Counted from the stretch's first letter, positions 40,553 to 50,084 are shown. The stretch is DNA of 64,000 nucleotides from Nocardia flavorosea NBRC 108225 (GCF_001613385.1 NZ_BDCG01000022.1:124001-188000), one strand, 5' to 3'. Numbers and translations: made by a program. The notes: generated by a model not told the origin, from the letters alone.

Positions 40553-41805
40553 TGCACAATTCGATCGAAAGAAGTATGGGAATGACAGAGATATCGGGGC
40601 CGGTGGACATGGCATCGGACGAGCAAGCGGAAAAGGTTTTGCGCGACGATATCGCCGAATTGCGGGAGAAGCTGCTGTCGGTGAGTCACGATATCCACCG
40701 GAACCCTGAGGTCCGGTTCACCGAACACCACGCCAGCGCGCTGCTCGCGGATACGCTGGCCGCGGAAGGGTTCACCGTCGAGACGGGCGTCGCCGGCCTG
40801 CCCACTGCCTTCCTCGCGGAGTTCGGTTCGGCGGACACCGGGCCGACGGTCGCGATATTCCTCGAATACGACGCGCTGGAGGAGATCGGCCACGCCTGCG
40901 GTCACAATGTGATCGCCACAATCGGGCTGGGTGCGGCGATTGCGGTGCGACGATGGCTGGCAGGCTCCGGTGCCGGCGGGCGGATCATTGCCGTCGGCAG
41001 CCCTGCCGAAGAAGGTGGTGGCGGTAAGACCTATCTGCTCGACAGTGGCCGGCTCGACGGAATCGATGCGGCGATGATGATGCACCCCTCGGGGGAGAAT
41101 CTCGCCGCCATGCGGACCCTGGGCCGTGTCGCGCTCGACGTCGAATTCACCGGGAAGGCCGCGCACGCCGCGGTTTCCCCGCACGACGGCGTGAACGCTC
41201 TCGATGCCGCGGTGCTGACGCTGAACGCCATCGGTCTGCTCCGGCAACAGCTTCCCGACGATGTCCGGGTACACGCCGTGATACGCGACGGCGGGGAAGT
41301 ACCGAATGTGATCCCGGAGCGGGCGGTGATCCGCACCTACATCCGGGCTGCGGACACCGAGGCTCTGGTGAGCAATTTCCAGCCGCGGATCGAACGGTGT
41401 GCGCAAGGGGCGGCGCTGGCCACCGGGGCGACGGTGAACATCACGAAACAGGCGCCGACCTATGCCGGTCTGCGACCGAATCCGGTCCTCGCGCAACTGG
41501 TCGACGCGAACTTCGCGCGGATCGGGCGCGTGACAGCACCGCCGCGCGCCGAGGTGTTCCCGGGATCGACCGATATGGGAAATATCAGTCAGGTGATTCC
41601 CTCCATCCATCCGAATATCGAATTCGTGCCGGGCCTGTCCATGCACACCCGGGAGGCCGCAGCGTATGCGGCAGGCCCTGAGGGCGACCGTGCGGTGACC
41701 GACGGCGCGCTGGTGCTGGCGATGACGGCGGCACAACTCTTCGCGCGTCCGGAGCTTGTCGAGCAGGTCCGGGCGGAGTTCGTCGAGGGCACCAGAGTGA
41801 GCTGA
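40552..41805 (+). CDS. M20 amidohydrolase, AbgA/AbgB-like
   Basis: A 417-residue M20D-type amidohydrolase with an intact active site: HACGHN (residues 114-119), catalytic glutamates in SPAEEGGGG (Glu153/154), and MMHPSG. These enzymes split N-acyl amino acids, including p-aminobenzoyl-glutamate. It overlaps the AbgT stop by one base (TAATG); a start at 40582 is also possible. Unlike the M20-fold protein at 32737 it should be active. A strong terminator follows. Confidence 0.9.
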   Translation: MHNSIERSMGMTEISGPVDMASDEQAEKVLRDDIAELREKLLSVSHDIHRNPEVRFTEHHASALLADTLAAEGFTVETGVAGLPTAFLAEFGSADTGPTVAIFLEYDALEEIGHACGHNVIATIGLGAAIAVRRWLAGSGAGGRIIAVGSPAEEGGGGKTYLLDSGRLDGIDAAMMMHPSGENLAAMRTLGRVALDVEFTGKAAHAAVSPHDGVNALDAAVLTLNAIGLLRQQLPDDVRVHAVIRDGGEVPNVIPERAVIRTYIRAADTEALVSNFQPRIERCAQGAALATGATVNITKQAPTYAGLRPNPVLAQLVDANFARIGRVTAPPRAEVFPGSTDMGNISQVIPSIHPNIEFVPGLSMHTREAAAYAAGPEGDRAVTDGALVLAMTAAQLFARPELVEQVRAEFVEGTRVS

Positions 41806-41821
41806 CGGCGCCACCGAACGC

Positions 41822-41852
41822 GGCGGGCCCCGGCAACGTGCCGGGGCCCGCC
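41822..41852 (+). terminator. Strong terminator after the importer/AbgT operon
   Basis: ggcgggccccggc (41822-41834) pairs perfectly with 41840-41852 (13 bp, 5-nt loop), followed by tttcgtcgtttt. Confidence 0.88.
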
Positions 41853-41950
41853 TTTCGTCGTTTTCCGGGGCCGGACGCTTTCCCGGATCGGGTCTGCTGG
41901 CCGGACCCGTTTCATTCAGTCTGCGCCGCAACGCTCTTAGCGTGCACGGT

Positions 41951-42961
41951 ATGAACGAATTGCCCAATGCGCCGGCCGGTACGGCGCTCGAGGTGGATAT
42001 CCTCGTTGTCGGCGCCGGACCGGCCGGACTGTTCGCCGCGTACTATGCGGGTTTCCGTGGACTGCGGGTTGCTGTGCTCGACGCGCTGTCCGAACCGGGC
42101 GGTCAGGTGAGCGCGATGTACCCGGAGAAGGCAATCCTCGATATCGCGGGGTTTCCTTCGGTCAAGGGCCGCGAACTGATCGACCGGTTGCTGGACCAGG
42201 CCGCGCCCTACGACCCGGTCTATCTGCTCGGTGAGCAGGCCCAGACGATCACCCACACCGCGGACGGCCGGGTGGTGGTCGGCACCGGTGCGGGTTGCCG
42301 GGTGACCGCCGGTGCAGTGGTCGTCACCGGTGGGATCGGGACATTCACTCCGCGCCCGCTGGCGAAGGGGCTGGACTTTCTCGATCGCGGGCTCAGCTAT
42401 TTCGTCCCGGACCTTTCCGCTCACAAAGGCCGCGACATCGTCATCGTCGGCGGCGGTGACAGTGCCTTCGACTGGGCGGTGCACCTGGAACCGGTCGCCT
42501 CGTCGGTGACCCTCGTGCACCGGCGGGACAAATTCCGCGCCCACGGCGCCACTGTCGCCAAGGTCCGCGACAGCAGTGTGCGCATACTGGTGAACTCGGA
42601 TATCACCGCTGTGCGGGGCAACGGCTGGATCTCCGAGGTGGACGTCCACCACAAGCCCGACCGGACCACCACGACGCTGCCGGCGCAGTCGGTGATCGCC
42701 GCGCTCGGCTTCACCGCGGATCTCGGGCCGCTGACCGAATGGGGCCTGCGGATCGAGAACCGCCATATCGTCGTCGACACCCGCATGCGGACCGGCGTAT
42801 CGCGTGTGTACGCCGCCGGCGATATCACCGACTATCCGGGCAAGGTCCGGCTGATCGCCGTGGGATTCGGTGAGGCGGCCACCGCGGTGAACAATGCCGC
42901 CACGGAACTGGACCCCGGCGCCGATATCTTCCCCGGCCATTCCACCGAACAGGAGAATTGA
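41951..42961 (+). CDS. Thioredoxin-reductase-like ferredoxin--NADP reductase
   Basis: A 336-residue FAD/NAD(P)-binding protein: FAD motif VVGAGPAGLFAAYYAG, GGQVSAMYPEKAI, a second nucleotide-binding motif IVGGGDSAFDWAVHL, and late VYAAGDITDYPGKVRLI. The missing CxxC of thioredoxin reductases and the motif order fit the TrxR-like ferredoxin-NADP reductases. ATG at 41951 is preferred over a GTG at 41942. It is followed directly by a ferredoxin gene, so the pair can supply electrons to the Rieske oxygenase (inference). Confidence 0.88.
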   Translation: MNELPNAPAGTALEVDILVVGAGPAGLFAAYYAGFRGLRVAVLDALSEPGGQVSAMYPEKAILDIAGFPSVKGRELIDRLLDQAAPYDPVYLLGEQAQTITHTADGRVVVGTGAGCRVTAGAVVVTGGIGTFTPRPLAKGLDFLDRGLSYFVPDLSAHKGRDIVIVGGGDSAFDWAVHLEPVASSVTLVHRRDKFRAHGATVAKVRDSSVRILVNSDITAVRGNGWISEVDVHHKPDRTTTTLPAQSVIAALGFTADLGPLTEWGLRIENRHIVVDTRMRTGVSRVYAAGDITDYPGKVRLIAVGFGEAATAVNNAATELDPGADIFPGHSTEQEN

Positions 42962-42963
42962 CA

Positions 42964-43284
42964 ATGCCATTCGTCATCGGTGAGGCGTGCATCGACACCA
43001 CGGACCGCTCCTGTATGGAGGAATGCCCCGTGGATTGCATCTACGAGGGTGATCGCAAGCTCTACATCAATCCGGCCGAATGTATCGATTGTGGCGCCTG
43101 TGAACTGGCCTGCCCGGTCGAGGCGATCACGGTGGACCGCAAGGCCGACCCCGAATTCAAACAAGACGCGGTGCGGTTCTTCACCGAGATCCTGCCCGGT
43201 CGTGCCGAACCGCTCGGCAATCCGGGTGGCGCCGCGAAGGTCGATGTGATCGGTGTGGACACCCCGATGGTCTCGGCGTTCTGA
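42964..43284 (+). CDS. fdxA: 7Fe-type ferredoxin
   Basis: A 106-residue bacterial ferredoxin of FdxA type: CIDTTDRSCMEECPVDCIYEG in part forms the [3Fe-4S]/[4Fe-4S] ligand pattern, and CIDCGACELACPVEAI gives the second cluster; RKLYINPAEC is typical. It accepts electrons from the reductase encoded upstream. AGGAG lies 9 nt before the ATG. Its stop overlaps the next start (TGATG). Confidence 0.93.
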   Translation: MPFVIGEACIDTTDRSCMEECPVDCIYEGDRKLYINPAECIDCGACELACPVEAITVDRKADPEFKQDAVRFFTEILPGRAEPLGNPGGAAKVDVIGVDTPMVSAF

Positions 43285-44141
43285 TGGGCGTGCGGTTCGG
43301 TTACGCCGACACCTCGTTCGGCCAATTGCACTACGCCGAGCAAGGTTCGGGGCCGGTGCTGTTGCTGCTGCACCAGACACCGCGCTCATGGGACGAGTTC
43401 CGCGAGCTGATTCCGCTGCTCGCGTCCGGCCATCGGGTGATCGCGATGGATATGGTCGGGTTCGGGGCCAGCGCCGCCTTGCCGGCGCCGCAGACCATCG
43501 AGATGTTCGCCGCCGGTGCCTGGGCGCTGCTGGACGAGCTCGGTATACCGCGCGTCGCGGTGCTCGGCCATCACACCGGCGCCGCGGTGGCACTGGAGAT
43601 GGCCGCCGCGCACCCCGGTCGTGTCGAGGCGGTGATCCTGTCGTCCTGCCCGTGGGTGGATCAGGCCCACCGTGCCGGGCGCTCGGGCGGCGGGACGGTC
43701 GACCGTGCCGAGCGGACTCCGGACGGCCGGCATCTGGGCACCCTCTGGGAGCTGCGCCGGCCCTACTATCCACAACCCGGCACCGACCTCCTGGACCGGT
43801 TCATGCACGACGCGCTCACCTATGGGCTGGACCCTGCCGAAGGGCATCGGGCCTGTGCCCGTTACCGCATGGAGGAACGGATCGGCGCTGTCCGCGCGCC
43901 GGTACTACTGCTCGGCGCGGCCGCGGACCCTTTCTCCATCGGAAATCTGCCGACGCTGCGCGCCCGGCTGACCGGCGCGGCGATTGTGGAGCAGGTCATC
44001 TTCGCGGAAGGCACCGTCGCGCTGATCGAACATGAGGCACCGCGAATCGCCGGCTCGGTGCGCCGGTTCCTCCGGGAGATCCGGCAGCCGTTCGAGCCGC
44101 GCGGCGGCGGGGATGAACCGGAGTCCGTTCAGCAGACATGA
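43284..44141 (+). CDS. Alpha/beta hydrolase-fold protein with His at the nucleophile position
   Basis: A 285-residue alpha/beta-fold protein: LLLLHQTPRSWDEFRELIP (oxyanion region) and the elbow GHHTGA (residues 95-100), where the usual nucleophilic Ser is His97. The late catalytic His region reads FAEGTVALIEHEAP and also deviates. I recall related proteins with GYHTGA or GHHTGG, so this seems a subfamily rather than a mutation; its chemistry is not known to me. Coupled to the ferredoxin gene. Confidence 0.75.
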   Translation: MGVRFGYADTSFGQLHYAEQGSGPVLLLLHQTPRSWDEFRELIPLLASGHRVIAMDMVGFGASAALPAPQTIEMFAAGAWALLDELGIPRVAVLGHHTGAAVALEMAAAHPGRVEAVILSSCPWVDQAHRAGRSGGGTVDRAERTPDGRHLGTLWELRRPYYPQPGTDLLDRFMHDALTYGLDPAEGHRACARYRMEERIGAVRAPVLLLGAAADPFSIGNLPTLRARLTGAAIVEQVIFAEGTVALIEHEAPRIAGSVRRFLREIRQPFEPRGGGDEPESVQQT

Positions 44142-44147
44142 TGAACC

Positions 44148-44168
44148 GGGTCCGCTCAACGGACCCGA
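44148..44168 (+). terminator. Small hairpin before the IclR gene
   Basis: cgggtccg (44148-44155) pairs with cggacccg (44161-44168) around ctcaa, just after the hydrolase stop. No T-run follows, so the call is weak. Confidence 0.35.
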
Positions 44169-44272
44169 ATGTGCTGCGGATCGTCGGCGTGCCAGCTAGC
44201 GTCACCAGTCCGGCGGGTTCGCCGGTCGGGCTCCTCGAGGGACGGAGCCCTGCAAGGCGTCAGGAGGTCACC

Positions 44273-45157
44273 ATGACGACAGCCGCACACCGCCCGGCCG
44301 ATCCGGTTCCGGATATATCCCTCGAATCGGTGCCCGCCACGGGCACCGAGATGTCTTCGGTGCTGAGCAAAGCCCGGATGATCCTGGACGCGTTCGACAA
44401 CGAACACCGCGACCTCGCCCTCACCGAGCTGGCCCGGCGCAGTGGTGTCGCGAAGGCTTCGGTACACCGGCTGGCCGGTGAACTCGTCGACTGGGGCCTG
44501 CTGGAACGGTCGGGGACGAAATACCGGCTCGGATTACGCCTGTTCGAACTCGGTCAGCTGGTACCCCGGCAGCGGATCCTGCGCGATGCGGCGCTGCCCT
44601 ATATGGAAGATCTGCTGATCGCCACCCAGGAGACCGTGCATTTCGCGGTCCGCGACGGGATCGACGTGCTCTACATCGAGAAAATCGTCGGCCATCGTGG
44701 GCTCAAACAGCAGTCCCGGGTGGCGGGCCGGCTTCCGCTGTACTGCACGGCCACCGGCAAGATGATTCTGGCGTTCTCCCCGCAATCGGTATTCGCCGAG
44801 GTGGTCGAACAGGGGTTCACCGCGCTCACCTCACGGACGACGATGTCGGTCTCGGTGTTGCGCCGGCAACTCGACCGGATGCGCAGGGAACAGATCGCGG
44901 TGGAGGTCGAGGAGACCAGGCTGGGGTATATGAGTGTTGCGGTGCCGGTGTTCAGCGGGCCGCAGACGATCGCGGGAGCACTCTCGGTCACCGGTCCCAC
45001 CGCGCGACTCAACGTCAGCCGGGTCACCGGGGCGCTGCGCACCGCGGGCGTCGGGATCAGCCGGGCCCTGCAGGCGATGCGCTGCCATCACAGCTCACCC
45101 GACAGCGCCGCGATGTGCACGCCGGCGCTGTGCTCACTCAACGGCTGTGGCCGGTGA
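44273..45157 (+). CDS. IclR family transcriptional regulator
   Basis: A 294-residue regulator with the winged helix at about residues 40-100 (KARMILDAFDNEHRDLALTE, SGVAKASVHRLAGELVDWGLLE) and the effector domain (ATGKMILAFSP, VPVFSGPQTIAGALSVTGP). AGGAGGT 4-5 nt upstream fixes the start. IclR proteins often control aromatic and acyl-CoA catabolism. It ends 24 nt into the convergent ligase gene and sits between the two halves of the island, so it is the best candidate for the island's regulator. Confidence 0.9.
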   Translation: MTTAAHRPADPVPDISLESVPATGTEMSSVLSKARMILDAFDNEHRDLALTELARRSGVAKASVHRLAGELVDWGLLERSGTKYRLGLRLFELGQLVPRQRILRDAALPYMEDLLIATQETVHFAVRDGIDVLYIEKIVGHRGLKQQSRVAGRLPLYCTATGKMILAFSPQSVFAEVVEQGFTALTSRTTMSVSVLRRQLDRMRREQIAVEVEETRLGYMSVAVPVFSGPQTIAGALSVTGPTARLNVSRVTGALRTAGVGISRALQAMRCHHSSPDSAAMCTPALCSLNGCGR

Positions 45158-46753
45158 GTCGGTAGCCGGCGGGTTCGGGGCGACCGTTGCCGGGGGTGGA
45201 ACGGTGTCCGCCCGGCTCGGTCGACGGTCGTCGGCCGACCAGGTTCGCGCGGTCACTCCGCGGGCACGCAGATCGGCTTTCCGGACCTTGCCGGTTTCGG
45301 TGAGCGGCAGGGTCTCGACCACATCGATGTAGCGCGGCAGCGCGAAGTCGGCGAGGTGGGCGGAGGCGAAGCGACGAAGCCCGCCCGGGTCCACCGACGC
45401 ACCGGGCCGGGGAACGACCGCCGCCATGACCTCGTCCTCGGCCAGCTCGGAAGGGACGGGGAACACCGCCACCTGGGCTACCGCCGGATGTCCGGCCAGC
45501 ACCTGTTCCACCTGTACGGAGGAGATGTTCTCACCGCGCCGGCGGATGACGTCCTTGATCCGGTCGACAAAACGGAACCAGCCGTCGGGCTCCCGGATCA
45601 CCCGATCACCCGTACGCCGCCACGCGCGCGGTCCGGGAACCGGTTCACCGAGGTACCCGAGCGCGAACGCGCCCGGGAATTCCGTGCGTACCACCAGCTC
45701 ACCCGGGGTACCGTCGGCGACCCGGGCACCGGATTCGCCGATGACCGCGGCCTCGTATCCGGGCATGACGACGCCGAGATATCCGGCCCGCCGTACGCCC
45801 GGCAGACTGCCGAGTACGAGATTGGTTTCGGTGCTGCCGAACCCGTCGATCAGCTCGATCCCGAACCGTTCCCGGAACGGCTCGTACATATGTGCGGGGG
45901 TGGCCGGCGCCAGTGCGCGGGTAGCTCGATGCGCGCGATCGAACGAGCCCGGCGGCTGCCCCGCGAGCATCGCGACCATCGCGCCGAGCAGGTAGATCAC
46001 GGTCGCGTCGGCGCCGGCCACTCGGCGCCACTGTTCCCGCACCGAAAAATGTTCCCCGAGTACGAAGGTCGCGCCCGCGACGAGCGCGTGGAACACGGCA
46101 TTGATCGCATTCGTATGGAACAACGGTAGACCGGTATAGAGGACGTCGTCGGGCCCGAGACCGAGCGAGGCCCCCACCGCCTGCCCCCACCAGAGGGATT
46201 GCGCGTGTGGGCAGAGCACACCTTTGGGCAGACCGGTGGTACCGGAGGTGAATAGCACGGCCGCCGGTGTCAGCGCGGATACGGGGCCGACAGGTGCCGG
46301 CGGCCCCTGCGGGCCGGGGCCCGGACCGGTGCCCATCACCCAGACTGTGCCGTCGAACCCGGCCGCGGCGACCCGGTCGGCGAACTCCGCCTCCACGATC
46401 AGATGCCGGGCCCCGGAATTCAGCAAGACATATGCCAGGGAATTTCCGCGCAACCCGGTGTTCAGCGGTACGGCGACGGCGCCCAGCCAGGCGCAGCCGA
46501 GTAACAGGTCGATCAGTTCGATGCGATTGCGCGAAAGCGCGGCCACCGGATCACCGGGGCGGACGCCGTGCCGTGCCAGCGAACCGGCCATGGCCGCGGC
46601 CCGGCCGGGGAGTTCGGCATAGGTCAGCCGCACCGGGCCGGCCCGCAACGCGAGGTGATCGCCACGGCTGTCCGCTCGATCGCGCAGCAGAGCGGGAATT
46701 GTCAGGTCCGCCGGCAACGAAGGGCCCGCGGCGGAAATCGGCACGGTACACAC
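45134..46753 (-). CDS. AMP-forming acyl/aryl-CoA ligase
   Basis: A 539-residue ANL-superfamily ligase: ATP motif LFTSGTTGLPKGV, FGSTETN, the hinge RTGDRVI and FVDRIKDVIRRRGENIS, and the catalytic lysine in TETGKVRKADL. It activates a carboxylic acid as its CoA thioester; the substrate could be an aryl or short branched acid. The GTG start directly follows the TGA of the upstream oxidoreductase gene. It is the last gene of a five-gene minus-strand operon. Confidence 0.9.
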   Translation of the reverse strand: MCTVPISAAGPSLPADLTIPALLRDRADSRGDHLALRAGPVRLTYAELPGRAAAMAGSLARHGVRPGDPVAALSRNRIELIDLLLGCAWLGAVAVPLNTGLRGNSLAYVLLNSGARHLIVEAEFADRVAAAGFDGTVWVMGTGPGPGPQGPPAPVGPVSALTPAAVLFTSGTTGLPKGVLCPHAQSLWWGQAVGASLGLGPDDVLYTGLPLFHTNAINAVFHALVAGATFVLGEHFSVREQWRRVAGADATVIYLLGAMVAMLAGQPPGSFDRAHRATRALAPATPAHMYEPFRERFGIELIDGFGSTETNLVLGSLPGVRRAGYLGVVMPGYEAAVIGESGARVADGTPGELVVRTEFPGAFALGYLGEPVPGPRAWRRTGDRVIREPDGWFRFVDRIKDVIRRRGENISSVQVEQVLAGHPAVAQVAVFPVPSELAEDEVMAAVVPRPGASVDPGGLRRFASAHLADFALPRYIDVVETLPLTETGKVRKADLRARGVTARTWSADDRRPSRADTVPPPATVAPNPPATDSPATAVE

Positions 46754-47701
46754 TCAGGGGACAACCACTGCGCGGCCGGTGACCTTCCCGTCGCGCATGG
46801 CCTGCAATGCGATGGCGATCTCGTCGAGCGGGAACGACTGCACTGCCAGCGCGACCTCACCGGCCACCAGCATGGTGATCAGCTTCGGTGCCAGCTCGGC
46901 CTGCCGGGCGGATTTGCGGATCATATTGACGGGGAGCAAGGCCACATCGGCGAGCAGCCAGTTCGGCAGGTCGACGTGCAGATCGGTACCCAGGGTGTAG
47001 CCGATGAGGGCTGCTCGCCCGCCGGGTGCGATACGCCGCAGCAGCACCGGCAGCAGATCGCCGCCGAGCGTATCGATCAGCACCTCCGCCACGGGATCGC
47101 TGCCCAGTTCTTCCGCCACTCGTTCACCGCGGCCCACCACGGGGCGAACGCCTGCCGGCAGCAGGGCGGCCTGATCGTCGCGCGGCACCACGCCGATCAC
47201 TTCCGCGGCGCCCGCCGCGAGAGCGAACTGGGCCGCCATCGAACCGACTGCGCCCGACGCTCCGGAGACGATCACCCGTTCACCCGTGGTCACCCGGGCG
47301 ATATCGTGCACGGCGACGTACCCGGTGGTACTCGGCAGGAAGAAGGTTGCCGCGACGGTCGGCTCCAGCGCGGTGTCGAAGGGGGTGAACACCTTGTCGG
47401 CCGCGGCGAGATACTCGGCCCAGCACCCGTTCTTGAACAGCCCGATACCCCCGCCGCGGATGAGGACCCGGGTCCCGGGCGCGAAGGTATCCGAGTCGAC
47501 TACGGTACCCGCACCGTCGGTGCCGCCGATATGGGGCAGTTCGGGGCGGACGTCGAAGGTGCCGCTCGCGATGGTCAGATCGAGATGCCCGAGGGCCGCG
47601 GCGTCGACCCGTACGAGTGTCTGCCCGCGACCTCGTACCAGGGCGTCGATATCGTCGATGACCGGGTCTCTGCCGAATTCGTGCAGCCGGGCGGCGCGCA
47701 T
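46754..47701 (-). CDS. Zinc-type alcohol dehydrogenase / quinone oxidoreductase family protein
   Basis: A 315-residue medium-chain dehydrogenase: HIGGTDGAGTVVD, the Rossmann motif VIVSGASGAVGSMAAQ and the C-terminal ALQAMRDGKVTGRAVVVP. No zinc-ligand cysteine cluster is seen, so it belongs with the NADPH-dependent quinone or enoyl reductases. Ribosome-binding site ggag precedes the ATG. In this operon it may reduce a conjugated CoA or acid intermediate (inference). Confidence 0.85.
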   Translation of the reverse strand: MRAARLHEFGRDPVIDDIDALVRGRGQTLVRVDAAALGHLDLTIASGTFDVRPELPHIGGTDGAGTVVDSDTFAPGTRVLIRGGGIGLFKNGCWAEYLAAADKVFTPFDTALEPTVAATFFLPSTTGYVAVHDIARVTTGERVIVSGASGAVGSMAAQFALAAGAAEVIGVVPRDDQAALLPAGVRPVVGRGERVAEELGSDPVAEVLIDTLGGDLLPVLLRRIAPGGRAALIGYTLGTDLHVDLPNWLLADVALLPVNMIRKSARQAELAPKLITMLVAGEVALAVQSFPLDEIAIALQAMRDGKVTGRAVVVP

Positions 47702-47744
47702 GGTTACTCCTCGGATCGTGTGGTGGTGGGGTGGCCGCGGCGGG

Positions 47745-50084
47745 TCAGGTGAGGATGCCCGCGGCGCGGAGGCGTTCGATGGTCTCGGGTCCGTAGCCGG
47801 CGATATCTCGCAGGACCGCATCGGTATCGGCACCCAGCAGGGGGGCGGCGCGGCGGACCGTAACCGGTTCGCCCACTCGGATCGGGGAGCCCTCATGGAG
47901 AAAGGCACCGACCTTCGGATGCACACCGCGCACATAGAATTCGCGGGCCCGCAGTTGCGGGTCGGTCTCCACCAGATCGCGTCCGTTACGCACCGGTCCC
48001 GCCGGTACACCGGCCCGCTGCAACCGTTCCGAGACGAGTTCCGCGGGCAGGGGCCTGGTCCACTCGGTTATCGCCGCGGCGATCGGTTCGGCGTGCCTCC
48101 GGCGCCCCGCAACGGAATCGAACCGGGAATCGGCCGCCCATTCCGGACGTTCGATCACGGCGCACAACTGCCGCCAATCGGTGTCGTCGCGGGCCGCGAT
48201 CGCGCACCAGCGGTCGGGTCCCAGACACGGAAATACGCCGTGCGGCGCCATCGTGGGATGGGCGTTGCCGATCGGTTCGCCGGGCCGGCCGGACCCGGTC
48301 GCCCGGAGTACGGCGGCGCCCATATGCGAGGCCATGGCCTCGAGCTGGGACAGATCGATATGCTGTCCGCGCCCGGTGCGGTCGCGATGGTCGAGTGCGG
48401 CGAGGACCGCCGTCGCGGCCTGCAGACCCGCGACGATATCGCCGTGACCATAGATGACCCCGACGACCTCGTCGGCGCTCCAGCCGGTAAGCGCGGTCAA
48501 ACCCGTTGCGGCCGAGACGATATCGGCGTACGAGACCCATCCGCTGTGCGGTCCGGTATGCCCCGTCCCGGACATCGAGACGTAGATGATATCCGGCCGC
48601 AGTGCACACAGCCGCTCGTAACCGAAGCCCATTTTCGTCATCACCGTGGAACTGAAGTTCTCGACCACCACATCGCTGTGCGCGAGAAGGTCGGCCAGTA
48701 CCTCCAGTCCCTCGGGGGAACGGGTGTCGAGGGTGATACTGCGTTTGTTGCGATTGACATCGTTGAAATAACCGCTGGTGTCCGGGTCGTCGTGCGGCCC
48801 CCGGGACAGGTGCATGAACGGCGCGAACCGGGTGGGGTCCGGGCGGCCCCGGGATTCGACCTTGACGACATCGGCGCCGTGGTCGGCCAGGATACGCGTG
48901 CAATACGGGCCGGCCAGCACCCAGGTGAGGTCGAGGACCCGGATACCTTCCAGCGGTCGACGGCCGGCGCTCACGGTGAGCGCGCCGGCCGCCGGCGGTT
49001 CCGCGTCCGGGACGAGCTGCTGATGTTCCCCGGGCGCGGGCACATGTAGTTCCGGTATCCGGGCCCCTTCGGGGAAGGCGAATCCGAATCCGAGATCCCG
49101 CGACGCAACACCGTCGCGGACGACGTCGAGGAAGAAATCCCGATCGTTGAGCTGCGGGTTCACCAGCAGTTCGTCCGGGCGGTCCACCGCCGACCACGGC
49201 AGTTTGCGTTCCTGCGCGGCGGCCGCGAACTCGTGTTTGGGCCACTTTCCGATGAACCGCCCGACCACGTCGAAGATGTGGTCCTGGTGGCGTTTGCGCT
49301 CGACCGGGTCACCCCAGCGCGGGTCGGTGAGGTCGGCGGCAGCGTTCTCCTCCACCAGCCACGCCAGCAGCGCGTCCCACATACGCGGACTGCCCCCGAG
49401 CCCGCCCCCGACATAACCGTCGGCGGCTTGGAACAACCCGTGCGGGACCAGTGGGTGCACCCGGCCGGGGCGCGGCGGCACCCGATCCTCGTGGAGGTAG
49501 GCCAGGGCCCCGGCTTCCAGGCTCGCGGCCACGCATTCCTGGGCGGAGATATCGACGACCGGGACCGGACCGTGGCGCCGCGCCCGCATACCGAGCAGCG
49601 CGCCGACAGCCGCATTGATACCGGCGAGCTGTTCGGCCTGGTTCTCCGGTAGTGCCAGCGGCGGGCCGTCGGGGTCGCCGACCTGGGCCAGCATGCCGCC
49701 CTGCGCGGCGAGGGTGAGATCGGTCGCCGCCCACTCCGCCCGGGGGCCGGTCAGCCCGAACGGTGTCACCCGTACGTGGACCACCGCGCTGGAAGGCGGT
49801 GTGACGGGTTCGGAACCCGGCGTGCTGCCGTCGAGGTAGATGTCGGCGGTGGCCAGTAGCCGTTCCAAGGCGCCACGACCGCTATCGGCGCCCAGATCCA
49901 GCGCTACCGACTTCTTGCCCGCGTGCCAGTGTGCGAAGGGGTGTCCGTCCGATTCGCTCCGGCTCGGATCGCCCCCGGCAGGCTCCACCAGGATCACCTC
50001 GAAGCCGAGTCCGACCAGAACCCGGCCCGCGAAGCGGGTGAGCGGGCCGGCCAGTTCCACCACCCGGACAGCGGGCTCGACCAT
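47745..50084 (-). CDS. Double-domain CaiB/BaiF CoA-transferase
   Basis: A 779-residue protein made of two family III CoA-transferase modules. The first (about residues 1-350) has RVVELAGPLTRFAGRVLVGL and a catalytic-type Asp in VVDISAQE. The second (about residues 383-779) has GIRVLDLTWVLAGPYCTRIL, DADVVKVE-like ADVVKVESRGRPD, and Asp in HIDLSQLEAM. Single-module enzymes are about 400 residues, so this is a natural fusion of the two copies that normally interlock. It should transfer CoA between organic acids. It lies between oxidoreductase and binding-protein genes of the operon. Confidence 0.9.
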   Translation of the reverse strand: MVEPAVRVVELAGPLTRFAGRVLVGLGFEVILVEPAGGDPSRSESDGHPFAHWHAGKKSVALDLGADSGRGALERLLATADIYLDGSTPGSEPVTPPSSAVVHVRVTPFGLTGPRAEWAATDLTLAAQGGMLAQVGDPDGPPLALPENQAEQLAGINAAVGALLGMRARRHGPVPVVDISAQECVAASLEAGALAYLHEDRVPPRPGRVHPLVPHGLFQAADGYVGGGLGGSPRMWDALLAWLVEENAAADLTDPRWGDPVERKRHQDHIFDVVGRFIGKWPKHEFAAAAQERKLPWSAVDRPDELLVNPQLNDRDFFLDVVRDGVASRDLGFGFAFPEGARIPELHVPAPGEHQQLVPDAEPPAAGALTVSAGRRPLEGIRVLDLTWVLAGPYCTRILADHGADVVKVESRGRPDPTRFAPFMHLSRGPHDDPDTSGYFNDVNRNKRSITLDTRSPEGLEVLADLLAHSDVVVENFSSTVMTKMGFGYERLCALRPDIIYVSMSGTGHTGPHSGWVSYADIVSAATGLTALTGWSADEVVGVIYGHGDIVAGLQAATAVLAALDHRDRTGRGQHIDLSQLEAMASHMGAAVLRATGSGRPGEPIGNAHPTMAPHGVFPCLGPDRWCAIAARDDTDWRQLCAVIERPEWAADSRFDSVAGRRRHAEPIAAAITEWTRPLPAELVSERLQRAGVPAGPVRNGRDLVETDPQLRAREFYVRGVHPKVGAFLHEGSPIRVGEPVTVRRAAPLLGADTDAVLRDIAGYGPETIERLRAAGILT

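Noticed and set aside
38984..40615. A long minus-strand frame rich in His, Arg and Asp over the AbgT gene
   Set aside because: It is the mirror of a hydrophobic protein gene on the plus strand. Real membrane motifs are on the AbgT strand.
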